From the NCBI GenBank assembly GCA_000333855.2, contig CM007348.1, positions 530,093-594,092 on the forward strand: a stretch of 64,000 nt of DNA. The letters are read 5' to 3'. Shown here in pieces: positions 54,455 to 63,659 of the stretch. Each line of letters begins with the position of its first letter. Position 1 is the first letter of the stretch. Made by a program: the position numbers and the translations under genes. The notes below the pieces were generated by a model. The model saw only the letters and a list, made by a program, of their open reading frames with translations, ran no database searches and was not told the DNA's origin. Source of the DNA: Endotrypanum monterogeii (Eukaryota > Euglenozoa > Kinetoplastea > Trypanosomatida > Trypanosomatidae).

Positions 54455-55858
54455 TTAAACGTAAGCCTCAATCGAGCGAAGGATGTTATCACACTCAGCG
54501 CGTAAATTCTGTGCGAGACGACGACGTGTTTCCTCTGAGGTGCCGCCGATAGGCATAAACTCAGATATGCGCACCACCGACATGCGCAGCCGATCCGACT
54601 CCTCCCCAGTCATGGCGTTGGCATTGGTCTCCTCCTTCACTCGCAGACGCATCACAACCGGTCTATTCATGCGACCCTGCGCTAGCTTGGAGATGTACAG
54701 CGGGTCCTCCTGCGCACGCCGCTTCAGCTCTGCCGCCTCCATTCCGAAGAATTCTACGCCGGCCTCATTGAACAACGTCAGCCAAGCCTGAGAAACGTTG
54801 TCCGTGACCTGAATGGAGACGAGGTATCGCTGCGTCGGCGTGACTGTCGCATCACACTTCTCGCAACGGAAGCGGTCCCCCTGCGCACCCTCCTGGGTCA
54901 CCTTCTTGTTGCACGTCGGGCACGCGTCGTACCACTGGGCATCTTGCTTGAAGTAGATTGGGACGCAGCGGACATCGACATACTCGGGCTTCAGACCCCG
55001 GCCAATGCGCTCTGACTGGATTTCGTCGAGGTACTTACGGCCGCGGTCGCTCTCGCCAGCGGAGCCGTTCGCAGCACCCAGCCCCTGCGATGACAATGAC
55101 GTCACGTTTGCGCCGCCAGTTGAGACATACCAAGTGGCTAGCTTCTTCACATCTGGCAGGTCGGCGGGATTGACGTCTATCTTCGTCTGATATGTGGACG
55201 AGAGAGTCACCCCATCGAAGCTGCCCACCTTCAGCTGGCGTAGCGCAACAACGGTGCCGGCCGAGTACCCCCACGCCTTTGCCTCGTCATTCCAGAGGGT
55301 GACCTCCACAGCCGCCGTCATGTCACCTATCTTCACATTTCGCTTTATCAGCTCCCGGCCTGTAGACTTTTGCGTGATGGAGGATACCTCGTCCACCTTC
55401 AATACCACCCCCAGCACGTCGACTAGAGACCCGACCTCGCGCTGCTTCAGAAGCTCAATCGGCACGAAATTATAACGCTGCAAGGGCAGCACCGAAGTCG
55501 ATGCATCCTGCCGTGCCAGGATAATTTCCGAGCCGCGGTCAAACGTGAGCTCGTAGTCGTTGTTCACATTGCTAAAACGGCGGTTCGCATTCTTCACCTG
55601 ACCCCCGCTGAAGTAATACACCTGTCCATTGACGATGAGCGGCTCGAAGGTGTCAACGGCGTCGTTGAAGACGGTCGCCCGAATCGCGGCGGACTCGTCA
55701 ATAAGGGTAAAGGAAAACAACTTTCCCTGCGATGTCGGCTTATTCCACGTACGGATGTCCGTCTTGTCTGTTACACGGGCTCGAATCCACCACTTACCTC
55801 CGAGAAACGGAGTGAGGGAATCAATGGGTTGGATCTGGTGGCTTCCCGGCTGCTGCAT
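54455..55858 (-). CDS. RPA1: Replication protein A large subunit (short form)
   Basis: Single-strand DNA-binding subunit used in replication, repair and recombination; in Leishmania this protein has been linked to telomeres. The 467-residue protein starts directly with the first OB fold: WWIRARVTDKTDIRTWN, then FTLIDESAAIRATVFN (DBD-A, about 20-125). DBD-B follows at about 135-245. DBD-C at about 285-455 contains the zinc ribbon CPTCNKK...CEKC (about 312-336). The N-terminal protein-interaction OB fold (RPA70N) found in yeast and human RPA1 is absent; the start at 55858 is the only sensible one and nothing upstream resembles the missing domain. This short form is known for trypanosomatids, so it is not a local truncation. 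A Gly/Ser/Ala linker near 250-275 separates DBD-B and DBD-C. Confidence 0.96.
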   Translation of the reverse strand: MQQPGSHQIQPIDSLTPFLGGKWWIRARVTDKTDIRTWNKPTSQGKLFSFTLIDESAAIRATVFNDAVDTFEPLIVNGQVYYFSGGQVKNANRRFSNVNNDYELTFDRGSEIILARQDASTSVLPLQRYNFVPIELLKQREVGSLVDVLGVVLKVDEVSSITQKSTGRELIKRNVKIGDMTAAVEVTLWNDEAKAWGYSAGTVVALRQLKVGSFDGVTLSSTYQTKIDVNPADLPDVKKLATWYVSTGGANVTSLSSQGLGAANGSAGESDRGRKYLDEIQSERIGRGLKPEYVDVRCVPIYFKQDAQWYDACPTCNKKVTQEGAQGDRFRCEKCDATVTPTQRYLVSIQVTDNVSQAWLTLFNEAGVEFFGMEAAELKRRAQEDPLYISKLAQGRMNRPVVMRLRVKEETNANAMTGEESDRLRMSVVRISEFMPIGGTSEETRRRLAQNLRAECDNILRSIEAYV

Positions 55859-55900
55859 CGCGACGACCTGATTGTATGAACGTATATGTGTATGTGTTTA

Positions 55901-55904
<4 letters not shown>

Positions 55905-55936
<32 letters not shown>
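55905..55936. repeat. (GT)n microsatellite
   Basis: About 15 GT units between the RPA1 splice tract and start codon; read as (AC)n in the mRNA leader. Confidence 0.95.
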
Positions 55937-56032
55937 TGTCGGGGACAGATGGAAGGGATACTCTGGCAATAAGCCTCAACAGTGAAAACAGAATCCCATC
56001 CCACGCAGGGCGAGGATACCACAGAGGATGCC

Positions 56033-56068
56033 AAGAGGAAGGGAGACGGATGTGAAGGGAAAGAAAAG
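56033..56068 (-). promoter_or_regulatory. Polypyrimidine trans-splicing tract, RPA1
   Basis: Two pyrimidine blocks of 14-15 bases on the coding strand, about 175-210 bases upstream of the start. Confidence 0.55.
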
Positions 56069-56579
56069 TGTGTAGGGTTGTTGGCGTTGCACACGCATGC
56101 GTGCACACCAAAATAGGTAAACCTTCGCGAATAGGCCAAAACATCTTTGCATGAGAGCGTGAGACGTGTGTTCGCTGCACTCTCTCGGAAAACAAAACGC
56201 AAGAATCTGACGGAGAAAAAACGCGCAGAAAACAGAATACCAACGATATTTTGCCGTTTCTTGAGGGGGGGAAGTGCAAAAAAAAAAAAATGCGCACGCG
56301 AATTCATGGACTACATCAACGAAGGCCTACTTCTCCCTCTTCCCCCCCCCTCCCACATCGTCCTCACCCACCTTTGAGCCCCCCCCCCCCTCTGCTCATG
56401 AGGCATCAAATATAAGCGAAGTACACTTGCTTTGGCGAATCCCCTCCCATCGTTATATCGATACACCAAACTAAGATACAAGCATTGTGTACTCCTGCCA
56501 GACATTTCCAGAGACAGTGAGGAGGAGAACCACGAAAATAATCGGTGTCTGTGGCAGCGTCTAGGCGCGGTGTGCGGAT

Positions 56580-56580
56580 G

Positions 56581-56621
<41 letters not shown>

Positions 56622-56640
56622 ATATGTGTGTGTGTGTGTT
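56580..56640. repeat. (TA)n-(TG)n compound microsatellite
   Basis: TA repeat passing into TG repeat in the presumed 3' UTR of the SNF2/RING gene. Confidence 0.95.
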
Positions 56641-56811
56641 TAGTAAAATACACGTACAACCGCTTGTCATCCATTGGGGGTGGAGGGGCGAAGAAGACAG
56701 ATACATATATTTAAACACTTTAGGAAAATTTAAAGCAATTGAAGAAAAGGAGCGAGCGCAGGGGAATTATTGTGACCACGACCTCCGCCAATCCTCCACA
56801 CACCCACGGCA

Positions 56812-59800
56812 TTACCCATCCTCGTCCTCTTCGCTACTGTCCTCGCTGTCGTCCGAGCTACACGCCGACTTCTCCGGTGCGAACAGCTCAAGTAAATCAG
56901 ACGTACGCAATCGACCATCCCCACCCCTGCTGCCACCAACGGCTGCACCGCCTGCCACGCCGTCGCTGAAGCAATAACCGCTCAGTGCGCGCTTCCGCTC
57001 GCACAGCTGGCTGATGTTCTGCTCGACCGTGCCCTCCGCGATGAGCTTTGTGATGGTCACCGGTTTTTTTTGTCCGATGCGATGTATCCGATTAAGCGCC
57101 TGCTCCTCTGTGCCGGGGTTCCAGGAAGGTTCCATCAAGAAGCAGTGGTTAGCACAGGTCAAGTTCAGCCCCACACCGCAGCTACTGGTGGTGGCAAGTA
57201 GGACGCGTGAAGATGCTGGATGGTCCGCGTCATTGAAGCGCTCCAGCAACGTCTTCTTCTGCTTCATCGTCATCGAACCGCAATAGATGGCGCACGAAAT
57301 ACCAGCCGCCTGCAGCCAATGCTGTGCACAGCGAAGGTACACCAGAAAGGAGCTGAAGACAACCACCTTATCCTCGACTGGCAAGCGACGGATGGTGTCC
57401 ACCAAGTATTGTGTCTTTGAGCTCAACTGAAGGCTCCAGTTGTTCATGTCCGTCAGGTCCAAACTCAGGGGAACCTCTGGTGCCATATCAGCTGCATTCG
57501 CTTTGCCATCCGCCCCGCGACTGCCTCCGTCCACAGAGGTCTGGGACCTCTGCGCCGTGCGTTGTAATATCTCTAAGGGAACGAGCAGCAGCTCTGAAGG
57601 TTTTGAGTTACGCTTGCACAGCGGACACCTTCTCGTTGCCTCCAGAGCGTGCATGATGCACTCCTCGCAGAAAACGTGAGCACAGGGCAGAATCGCAGGA
57701 CGGTTGACCGTGTCGAGACAGATGATGCACTCTCGCGACTCCAACTTCTGGTGTTTGATCTCATCGACGAGGGATTGGACGAACTCCTTCGTTTTTATGG
57801 TGCGCAGTCGACGAAGGACGACAGTCTGAAGAAAGGAATCAATGAGGCGCGCCGTCCGCACCTCATCCTCTCGCTGCTGCTGCTCAGCCTCGCCACTGGC
57901 ACCCTTCACAGATGCGGACACCCCGTCCAGCGTAGCAGAGCTGTGGGTATCGACCCCTAAACCCGGCAGTCGGTGACATCGGCGAAGAGCAGCGACGACT
58001 ATGTACGGATGAAGGCAGGTTTGCCGACAGCGCACAAGCATTTCAAAGGCCGTTGTGAAAGTAGATAGTGGTGTGCGCATCGCGTACGCCTCGCGGTTGC
58101 GCAATGCGTTCAACTTCTCCGTTGCCCTCTTGTGTATCGACTGGTAGAAGCGCATTTCATATCTCGACAGTCTGACGGTGTGGGTAATAACTGTCTTTGA
58201 CGGCAAAGACAAGATGGGCCTCCCATCCACGATCGAGTCTGGTGTGCGACGGAGCAAGATGGAGCCGAACAGGATGCTGAGCGCTGTGACAGGGCGCGGA
58301 TGATTCGGATCGACATTGTAGTATCGCACAATCTCCTGATTCCACCACGCCAGTGAGCTGAAATGTGGCACGTCGAGGAAGCGAAGGAGCGGATAGAGAT
58401 CGTTGAGACTGTTTTGGATCGGTGTTGCTGTTACGACCCAGCGGCAGACACCACTGAGCTTGAGGCACGCGCGACTCTGGTTGGTGCGCATGTTGCGGAT
58501 ATAGTGAGCCTCATCTAGGATAATGCGAGCCCAGCGGATCATAAATAGCGTACCGACCTTTTTCTGGAGTCGCAGATTGACATCGTACTCGCCCACGAGC
58601 CCCAACGGTGACTCATTCGCGGTCAACTCCTCCATGTTACAAAAGTCCGCCGCCGCAGTCGCGTGGTCGCCCCCGCTGATTGCGAGCCCTCTGTCGAGAT
58701 CCCTCGGCCCCGACCGCGACGTGGGTGGCTGGCTATTGCTAAGTGTCTGGTACGTAGTCAAGACGTAGTCATACGACTGCGCCACCTGGAAGAGGCTGAG
58801 GCGGCGCTTGCGTGATCCGTGGTAGAGGAGAATACGAAGTGGGGCACCGGCAGGCCGCTCCACGCAGCGCTCAATCTCACTCACCCACTGTAACAGGAGA
58901 GAGGTCGGACAAACGATTAGCGTGGCGGTCGACTCTACCAACGACCCAGTCACGCGATCAATGCGCCGGTGCCGGGCAGCTTCGCACAAGGCAATGAGTG
59001 TGCGCGTCTTCCCCAACCCCATATAATCGGCGAGAAAGCCCCCGCGGACGGTGCGCATCGTGTCCTCTTCTCCGAGAAACAACCTGGTCTCGTCCTCTGC
59101 GCTGCTGTCGGAAATAGGAGTGGTATCATCTGCGTGATAGCTAGATATAGGCTGCATAGCACTAGAGGCGGACGCTGCCACCGAATATTTCACTGCCTCC
59201 CCGCTACTACACCCATCCAGTGTCCCTCCCCCGCCACCCGGCGCACTACGACCGCTGGGGGTGCAGGTCACACCATGAACTCCATCCGTGCAGCTCTCGA
59301 CGCCATCTTCAGTGAAATTCTTCGAAGACTTCTTCATCGTGCGCGAGCTGGTATCCACGGCCACCGCACGCGTGCGAGCGCACTGCGACTGCTCACGCGA
59401 TAGGAGCCAGTGCAGCGCCTGCAGCTGAAATTGGCGCAGCTCCCCACGTGCGCGCATCGTTGCTGGCACGGCAGCGCATGGAAGTGTGTCAAACTTCACT
59501 GACTGCAGGGTCTCCAAGAACTGAACGAGTCTGTGGTGATCAGCCGCGTCGCGCGTCGCCACCTCCTGGTCATCGCCCCACTCCTCACCGCTTTCGCCGC
59601 CGTCATCCTCGTCGCTCCCAGACGAAGACGTCTGAGTGCTGCGGCTGCCTATGGACACAGGGGAAATAGACAAAGTTTCTCTATTGCATTCCTGTAAGCG
59701 TACCGGGTTACCCGTTCCCGGTGAGCACGGTGGCTGGTAGGCTGACGACCCTTCACTCTGTTGCCGGACATGGCCGGTCAAGTCAACGAGAACCGTCGAC

Positions 59801-60498
59801 GGGACTGAAGCAGCGGCGGCAGCACTGTGCCCTGACAATACACTACTGGACATCGTAGCCGTGGTGCCAACCGCTCCTTGGAAGACACCGTCATGATTCA
59901 CGGTGGTTTTGCAAGATGCGACTGTCTCCGGTGAGCGTGACGGAGGCTGAGGCAACGCCGCGTCGCACATCTCACAGGTTCGCCTCGAAGACGGGTTTAA
60001 AAAGGTGCATCGGAGGCACGAGACTTCCCCTGGTCCAGGTATCACGACAGGTTCGCTGACTGGCCATTGCTCGTGTGCACCCGAGGACGTCATCCGTGGC
60101 GGCGGCGGTGGCGGACCCTCCACACGGTGGCGACGACGATGGCAAAGCGCGCAGCTCAACATGTGCACTGAATTTTCCGCTGTGCATCTGCTGCACCACC
60201 ATGCACCCGAAGCGTTGGCATCTCTCACACCTCGCACATACGAAGGTGGGACGGCAAGCGCTCGCGACGACTGCAAAGAAGTCTCGGGAACAACAACAGG
60301 ATCACTGTCGTCATCGCGCTGCTGTCGCCGATGGTGCTGTTGAGAGCTAGGCGGTGCGACTGCGGACGAGGACGAGGCACACGGCGCTGTCACCGCACCG
60401 TCTCGCTGCTGCTGCTGCTGGTGCTGCTGAATGCCCGACTCGATGGACGGCGAAGAAAACTGAAGAAGACTGGCCAAGAATGCATCCGCATCCTCCAT
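56812..60498 (-). CDS. SNF2 ATPase with RING and RanBP2 zinc fingers (Rad5/Rad16-like)
   Basis: Putative DNA translocase and E3 ubiquitin ligase, as in the Rad5/Rad16/HLTF group of DNA-damage tolerance and repair factors. The 1228-residue protein begins with two RanBP2-type zinc fingers, WWCSRCTAENS...CALC (about 98-118) and SCLRCTFLN...CEMC (about 156-178). The first helicase lobe has DYMGLGKTRT (Lys497) and DEAH at Asp662. A C3HC4 RING finger (CIICLD from Cys924 to about 965) sits between the two helicase lobes. The second lobe carries VVFSSFLVYL and LNRIHRIGQ near 1130. No HIRAN domain is visible, so Rad16 is at least as good a model as Rad5. RanBP2 fingers commonly bind ubiquitin or RNA. 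Low-complexity Ser/Gly insertions sit at 400-480 and 830-900; the C-terminus is very acidic. Confidence 0.92.
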   Translation of the reverse strand: MEDADAFLASLLQFSSPSIESGIQQHQQQQQRDGAVTAPCASSSSAVAPPSSQQHHRRQQRDDDSDPVVVPETSLQSSRALAVPPSYVRGVRDANASGAWWCSRCTAENSVHMLSCALCHRRRHRVEGPPPPPPRMTSSGAHEQWPVSEPVVIPGPGEVSCLRCTFLNPSSRRTCEMCDAALPQPPSRSPETVASCKTTVNHDGVFQGAVGTTATMSSSVLSGHSAAAAASVPSTVLVDLTGHVRQQSEGSSAYQPPCSPGTGNPVRLQECNRETLSISPVSIGSRSTQTSSSGSDEDDGGESGEEWGDDQEVATRDAADHHRLVQFLETLQSVKFDTLPCAAVPATMRARGELRQFQLQALHWLLSREQSQCARTRAVAVDTSSRTMKKSSKNFTEDGVESCTDGVHGVTCTPSGRSAPGGGGGTLDGCSSGEAVKYSVAASASSAMQPISSYHADDTTPISDSSAEDETRLFLGEEDTMRTVRGGFLADYMGLGKTRTLIALCEAARHRRIDRVTGSLVESTATLIVCPTSLLLQWVSEIERCVERPAGAPLRILLYHGSRKRRLSLFQVAQSYDYVLTTYQTLSNSQPPTSRSGPRDLDRGLAISGGDHATAAADFCNMEELTANESPLGLVGEYDVNLRLQKKVGTLFMIRWARIILDEAHYIRNMRTNQSRACLKLSGVCRWVVTATPIQNSLNDLYPLLRFLDVPHFSSLAWWNQEIVRYYNVDPNHPRPVTALSILFGSILLRRTPDSIVDGRPILSLPSKTVITHTVRLSRYEMRFYQSIHKRATEKLNALRNREAYAMRTPLSTFTTAFEMLVRCRQTCLHPYIVVAALRRCHRLPGLGVDTHSSATLDGVSASVKGASGEAEQQQREDEVRTARLIDSFLQTVVLRRLRTIKTKEFVQSLVDEIKHQKLESRECIICLDTVNRPAILPCAHVFCEECIMHALEATRRCPLCKRNSKPSELLLVPLEILQRTAQRSQTSVDGGSRGADGKANAADMAPEVPLSLDLTDMNNWSLQLSSKTQYLVDTIRRLPVEDKVVVFSSFLVYLRCAQHWLQAAGISCAIYCGSMTMKQKKTLLERFNDADHPASSRVLLATTSSCGVGLNLTCANHCFLMEPSWNPGTEEQALNRIHRIGQKKPVTITKLIAEGTVEQNISQLCERKRALSGYCFSDGVAGGAAVGGSRGGDGRLRTSDLLELFAPEKSACSSDDSEDSSEEDEDG

Positions 60499-60684
60499 GG
60501 TTTTTCAGCGAACAACTATCCTCCCACCTCGATTAATTCTGCGATGGAAGCAGCAGCAAATACGTTTTCTCTTTTTTTTTCTCCTTTGGTCTCAAGATCG
60601 GGGAATTAATCCCAGCAAGATGATCCGTGCAAGAAGGGATCCTCACCTCCTTTCCGAGTTGGCAGACATAAATCCGTTCAGCTG

Positions 60685-60688
60685 ATAT

Positions 60689-60722
<34 letters not shown>
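60685..60722. repeat. (CA)n-(TA)n compound microsatellite
   Basis: CA repeat passing into TA repeat upstream of the SNF2/RING start. Confidence 0.95.
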
Positions 60723-60748
60723 TGCGCGTATGTATGTATGTTTTATGT

Positions 60749-60802
60749 AAGGGGGGAGAAGTAGGGAGAAAGGAGGTAGAAAGATAGATCGGAGAGGGAA
60801 AA
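60749..60802 (-). promoter_or_regulatory. Polypyrimidine trans-splicing tract, SNF2/RING gene
   Basis: Several pyrimidine blocks of 13-14 bases on the coding strand, about 250-300 bases upstream of the ATG at 60498. Confidence 0.55.
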
Positions 60803-61173
60803 CCGACAAGGCCTCTAGACAAGGGAACTGAAACATGAATCAGAAAGAGGAGGTGGTGCACATCGAAAACTAAAGTTGTGATGTGAAACAGCGCTTCACG
60901 ACCCACCCACCCCACCCCTGAAACGTCTAATATGACGGAAACGTCCCCTCATACCCCGTGGCGTCCCCTTTTTTCCCCTCGTGCAGCAACTCCAACTCCA
61001 CACACTCAGCGATGTGCATGTATTTATTTTCCCTGTTGGGTAACTGTTCTTGGCTAGGCTTCTTCTGTTACCAGAATAAGCGATCACAGCCGTCTCAAGA
61101 AAAAAAAATCGGTATATATATATATATATATACGTATGTGATGTCAGCAATAGAACGTGTATATATATATATA

Positions 61174-61631
61174 NNNNNNNNNNNNNNNNNNNNNNNNNNN
61201 NNNNNNNNNNNNNNNNNNNNNNNNNNNNNNNNNNNNNNNNNNNNNNNNNNNNNNNNNNNNNNNNNNNNNNNNNNNNNNNNNNNNNNNNNNNNNNNNNNNN
61301 NNNNNNNNNNNNNNNNNNNNNNNNNNNNNNNNNNNNNNNNNNNNNNNNNNNNNNNNNNNNNNNNNNNNNNNNNNNNNNNNNNNNNNNNNNNNNNNNNNNN
61401 NNNNNNNNNNNNNNNNNNNNNNNNNNNNNNNNNNNNNNNNNNNNNNNNNNNNNNNNNNNNNNNNNNNNNNNNNNNNNNNNNNNNNNNNNNNNNNNNNNNN
61501 NNNNNNNNNNNNNNNNNNNNNNNNNNNNNNNNNNNNNNNNNNNNNNNNNNNNNNNNNNNNNNNNNNNNNNNNNNNNNNNNNNNNNNNNNNNNNNNNNNNN
61601 NNNNNNNNNNNNNNNNNNNNNNNNNNNNNNN
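61174..61631. other. Assembly gap (458 N)
   Basis: N run flanked immediately by TA repeats on both sides (61161-61173 and 61632-61657), so the missing bases are probably a long TA-type repeat or a collapsed hairpin. Confidence 0.98.
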
Positions 61632-61657
61632 ATATATATATATATATATATATATAC
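61632..61657. repeat. (AT)n microsatellite beside the gap
   Basis: Thirteen AT units; the true array continues into the gap. Confidence 0.9.
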
Positions 61658-61950
61658 ACCTGTGCTGGTGATGAGTCGGAAAGCAGCAAGCAACGCCTGC
61701 CGGAAAGCACCTGGCCCTCGCGAGGAGGAGGAGAGGAAATAAAAGAGAGGGAAGAAGCTCCTTTTATATTTCCCCCCTCCCTTCCACACACAGACCCACG
61801 CACGCGCTACAGCGGGTCTCTCCCACCATGGAAAGAAATTAAATGTGTACTGCAGCACTGCACTTTTTTTTCCCCCTTGGACATCAGTGCATGAACGCAT
61901 ACAAAGCATTACTTCACCCTTGTCATCTGCAATGGTCAACCCTCCCCCCT

Positions 61951-62631
61951 TTACTTGACATCTTTCGGCTCCCACTCAAGACCCAAGCTCCTCATGCGAA
62001 TAGCCAAGCCCATCAAGTAGTCCAAGCACTCTACAGCACCCTTTGCTTTTTGCCAAGTGTCAGACCAGACGTACATGCCGTGCCGACGCACGAGTACTGC
62101 GCATGACTCTGGATATTTCTCCATGCACTCCGCCATGGATGAAGTCAAGTCCTTCTCGAAGTCTGTGTTCTCGATGATCGGAACGACGAGAGTATCGCGG
62201 AATCCCAGCGCCTTCTTCGTCTCATTATTACTGATCCCCTTTATCATTTCGATATGAGAAATGCGAAACTCGCGGTCGCACAAAAGACTGATGAGGACAC
62301 AGTTGCTGGAGTGCGTGTGGAGGCACGCGCCGGCGTTGCGCATCCGATAGGCATTAAAGAAAAGCGGTGTACACTCGGATATCCTCAGCTTCTTCTCCTC
62401 TGTACGCGGCGCTTCAATGACATCCTGACCAGCGTCCAGCACGAAGATTTCCTCCGGCTTGATGCGCTCCTTCTGAACACCGCTCGGAGCGACGTAATAC
62501 CTATCTCCCATTTTGATTGAGATGCCGCCACCCGTGCCGGTGGCCCACCCGAGGTCGTAAAACTTGCGGCATAGCTCCGGAATCAGGTTGTACGGGTGCT
62601 CCGGATGAGACTCGGGAAGAATGACGGACAT
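61951..62631 (-). CDS. MTNB: Methylthioribulose-1-phosphate dehydratase (MtnB/APIP)
   Basis: Zinc enzyme of the methionine salvage pathway: it dehydrates 5-methylthioribulose-1-phosphate to the diketo product, recycling the methylthioadenosine left by polyamine synthesis. The 226-residue protein is a complete class II aldolase/adducin-fold domain of usual length. It has [13 protein letters not shown] (about 29-41), [12 protein letters not shown], the zinc-binding pair HTHSSN (His105, His107) and RRHGMYVW (His184). The family's acid residue is probably the Glu in IEMIKG. The start at 62631 is the only ATG before this fold. No insertions are present, unlike most genes in the window. Identification is firm; a generic class II aldolase such as fuculose aldolase is much less likely given the motif set. 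Confidence 0.94.
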   Translation of the reverse strand: MSVILPESHPEHPYNLIPELCRKFYDLGWATGTGGGISIKMGDRYYVAPSGVQKERIKPEEIFVLDAGQDVIEAPRTEEKKLRISECTPLFFNAYRMRNAGACLHTHSSNCVLISLLCDREFRISHIEMIKGISNNETKKALGFRDTLVVPIIENTDFEKDLTSSMAECMEKYPESCAVLVRRHGMYVWSDTWQKAKGAVECLDYLMGLAIRMRSLGLEWEPKDVK

Positions 62632-62713
62632 GGGATTCGCGCGAAGTGTGAAGGCGTTCGGAACTAATTGTGCCCCGTGGACAGCGCGATAATGAGCATA
62701 TTTGATGATGACG

Positions 62714-62741
62714 ATATATGATATATATATATATCATATAT
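62714..62741. repeat. 28-bp perfect palindrome
   Basis: ATATATG and its complement CATATAT flank a 14-base AT core; the full block equals its own reverse complement. It lies about 80 bases upstream of the MTNB start. Confidence 0.9.
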
Positions 62742-62742
62742 A

Positions 62743-62761
62743 GGGCAAGAGAGGAGGGGAG
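62743..62761 (-). promoter_or_regulatory. Polypyrimidine trans-splicing tract, MTNB
   Basis: Pyrimidine-rich on the coding strand with one G, about 110-130 bases upstream of the ATG and directly next to the palindrome. Confidence 0.5.
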
Positions 62762-62878
62762 TATGAGAGCACCGAAAGGGATCGTGCAAGCGAGATATCC
62801 GTCGTGTGCAGAGCGACGCACAAATAGAGAAGCGTCGCCATCCCGGCAAAAATAAAAATAAATGAGAGCAAAAAAAAA

Positions 62879-62898
62879 ATATATATATATATACATAT
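62879..62898. repeat. (TA)n microsatellite
   Basis: Short TA repeat with one CATATG end. Confidence 0.9.
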
Positions 62899-63053
62899 GT
62901 ATAACAATGAAAAAAAAAATTAGAACCAAAAGAAATCGATGGAAAATGGAAAGTTGTAATGATCGAAGAGAAGCCTGAATATGCGCACTTTAGGCACATG
63001 GAAGAGACGCGCACGCTGCAGTGGACGCACTCTGAACCTCACGCCTTGCCGCA

Positions 63054-63104
63054 CCCCCCTCCCCTCCCCTCCCCCTCCATCCTCCCGCTTCCCCCCCCCC
63101 CCCC
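63054..63104 (-). repeat. G-rich tract on the coding strand
   Basis: On the minus strand five G-tracts of 14, 5, 4, 4 and 6 bases, the last four separated by single A. This is opposite to most spacers, where the coding strand is C-rich. It fits a quadruplex pattern in RNA as well as DNA. Confidence 0.85.
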
Positions 63105-63270
63105 ACCTTTGCACTGCATCACATCACAGTGTACAATGTGAGTAAAGCTCCACACGGCATCATCATGAATGCATCATAGTCGATCAAGATGGCGTGCGCT
63201 CCTCTCGTAACAGACAGACAACACATCTCACCGCCCCAGACGCAGACAGCAAGAAAAGGGTGCAGTTGTA

Positions 63271-63323
63271 TACACACACACACACACACCTATATATATA
63301 TATATATATATGTGTGTGTATAT
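63271..63323. repeat. (CA)n-(TA)n-(TG)n compound microsatellite
   Basis: CA, TA and TG repeats in series, so the two ends are complementary and can pair across the TA centre. Confidence 0.9.
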
Positions 63324-63659
63324 GTAAGTGCGCGCGTGTGCGTAAAATTTGGCTGTATTGCACAGAGAGCTTCAAATGCAGAAGCCACACGGGCCACAAG
63401 AACGGGCGAGTCGAGCAAGTACGAAAAAAAACGAAAACAATGTTAGTAAAGAAATGTATGATCTAACGAAAATCTTGAAATGAAACAAACGGGAAAAAAA
63501 AAAACAAGCGAAGAAAAAAAAAAGAGATGAGACAGGAGTCCCACCGCCCCCCCCCCTCCGAGTGCATAGCAGTGAGCAATTCGCCACATAAGACCCCCAA
63601 TCAAGCACGCTCGCTGCAGAAATGAAGACGACTGTGAATAGAAAAGGGAGGGAGGCCAT

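Larger units (their letters stand above)
55859..56811. other. Spacer between SNF2/RING and RPA1 genes
   Basis: No gene seen. Contains a (GT)n tract at 55905-55936 within the RPA1 leader, its splice tract at 56033-56068, C-runs near 56343-56392 and a TA/TG tract at 56580-56640. Confidence 0.75.
60499..61950. other. Spacer between MTNB and SNF2/RING genes, with gap
   Basis: No gene seen. Contains the SNF2 gene's splice tract at 60749-60802, a CA/TA tract at 60685-60722, TA tracts at 61113-61131 and on both sides of a 458-base N run, and a short repeat-free 3' flank of the MTNB gene. Confidence 0.7.
62632..63659. other. Spacer between kinesin and MTNB genes
   Basis: No gene seen. Contains a 28-bp TA palindrome at 62714-62741, the MTNB splice tract at 62743-62761, a TA tract at 62879-62898, a long G-rich tract on the coding strand at 63054-63104, and a CA/TA/TG tract at 63271-63323. 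Confidence 0.7.

Noticed and set aside
60896..61975. Frames of 219-359 codons across the 458-base N run
   Set aside because: Most of each frame is N; the rest is repeat-coded Ile-Tyr.
63145..63185. ATGATG motifs on the minus strand suggesting a C/D snoRNA
   Set aside because: No CTGA D box with a terminal stem at a fitting distance; ATGATG is common by chance here.
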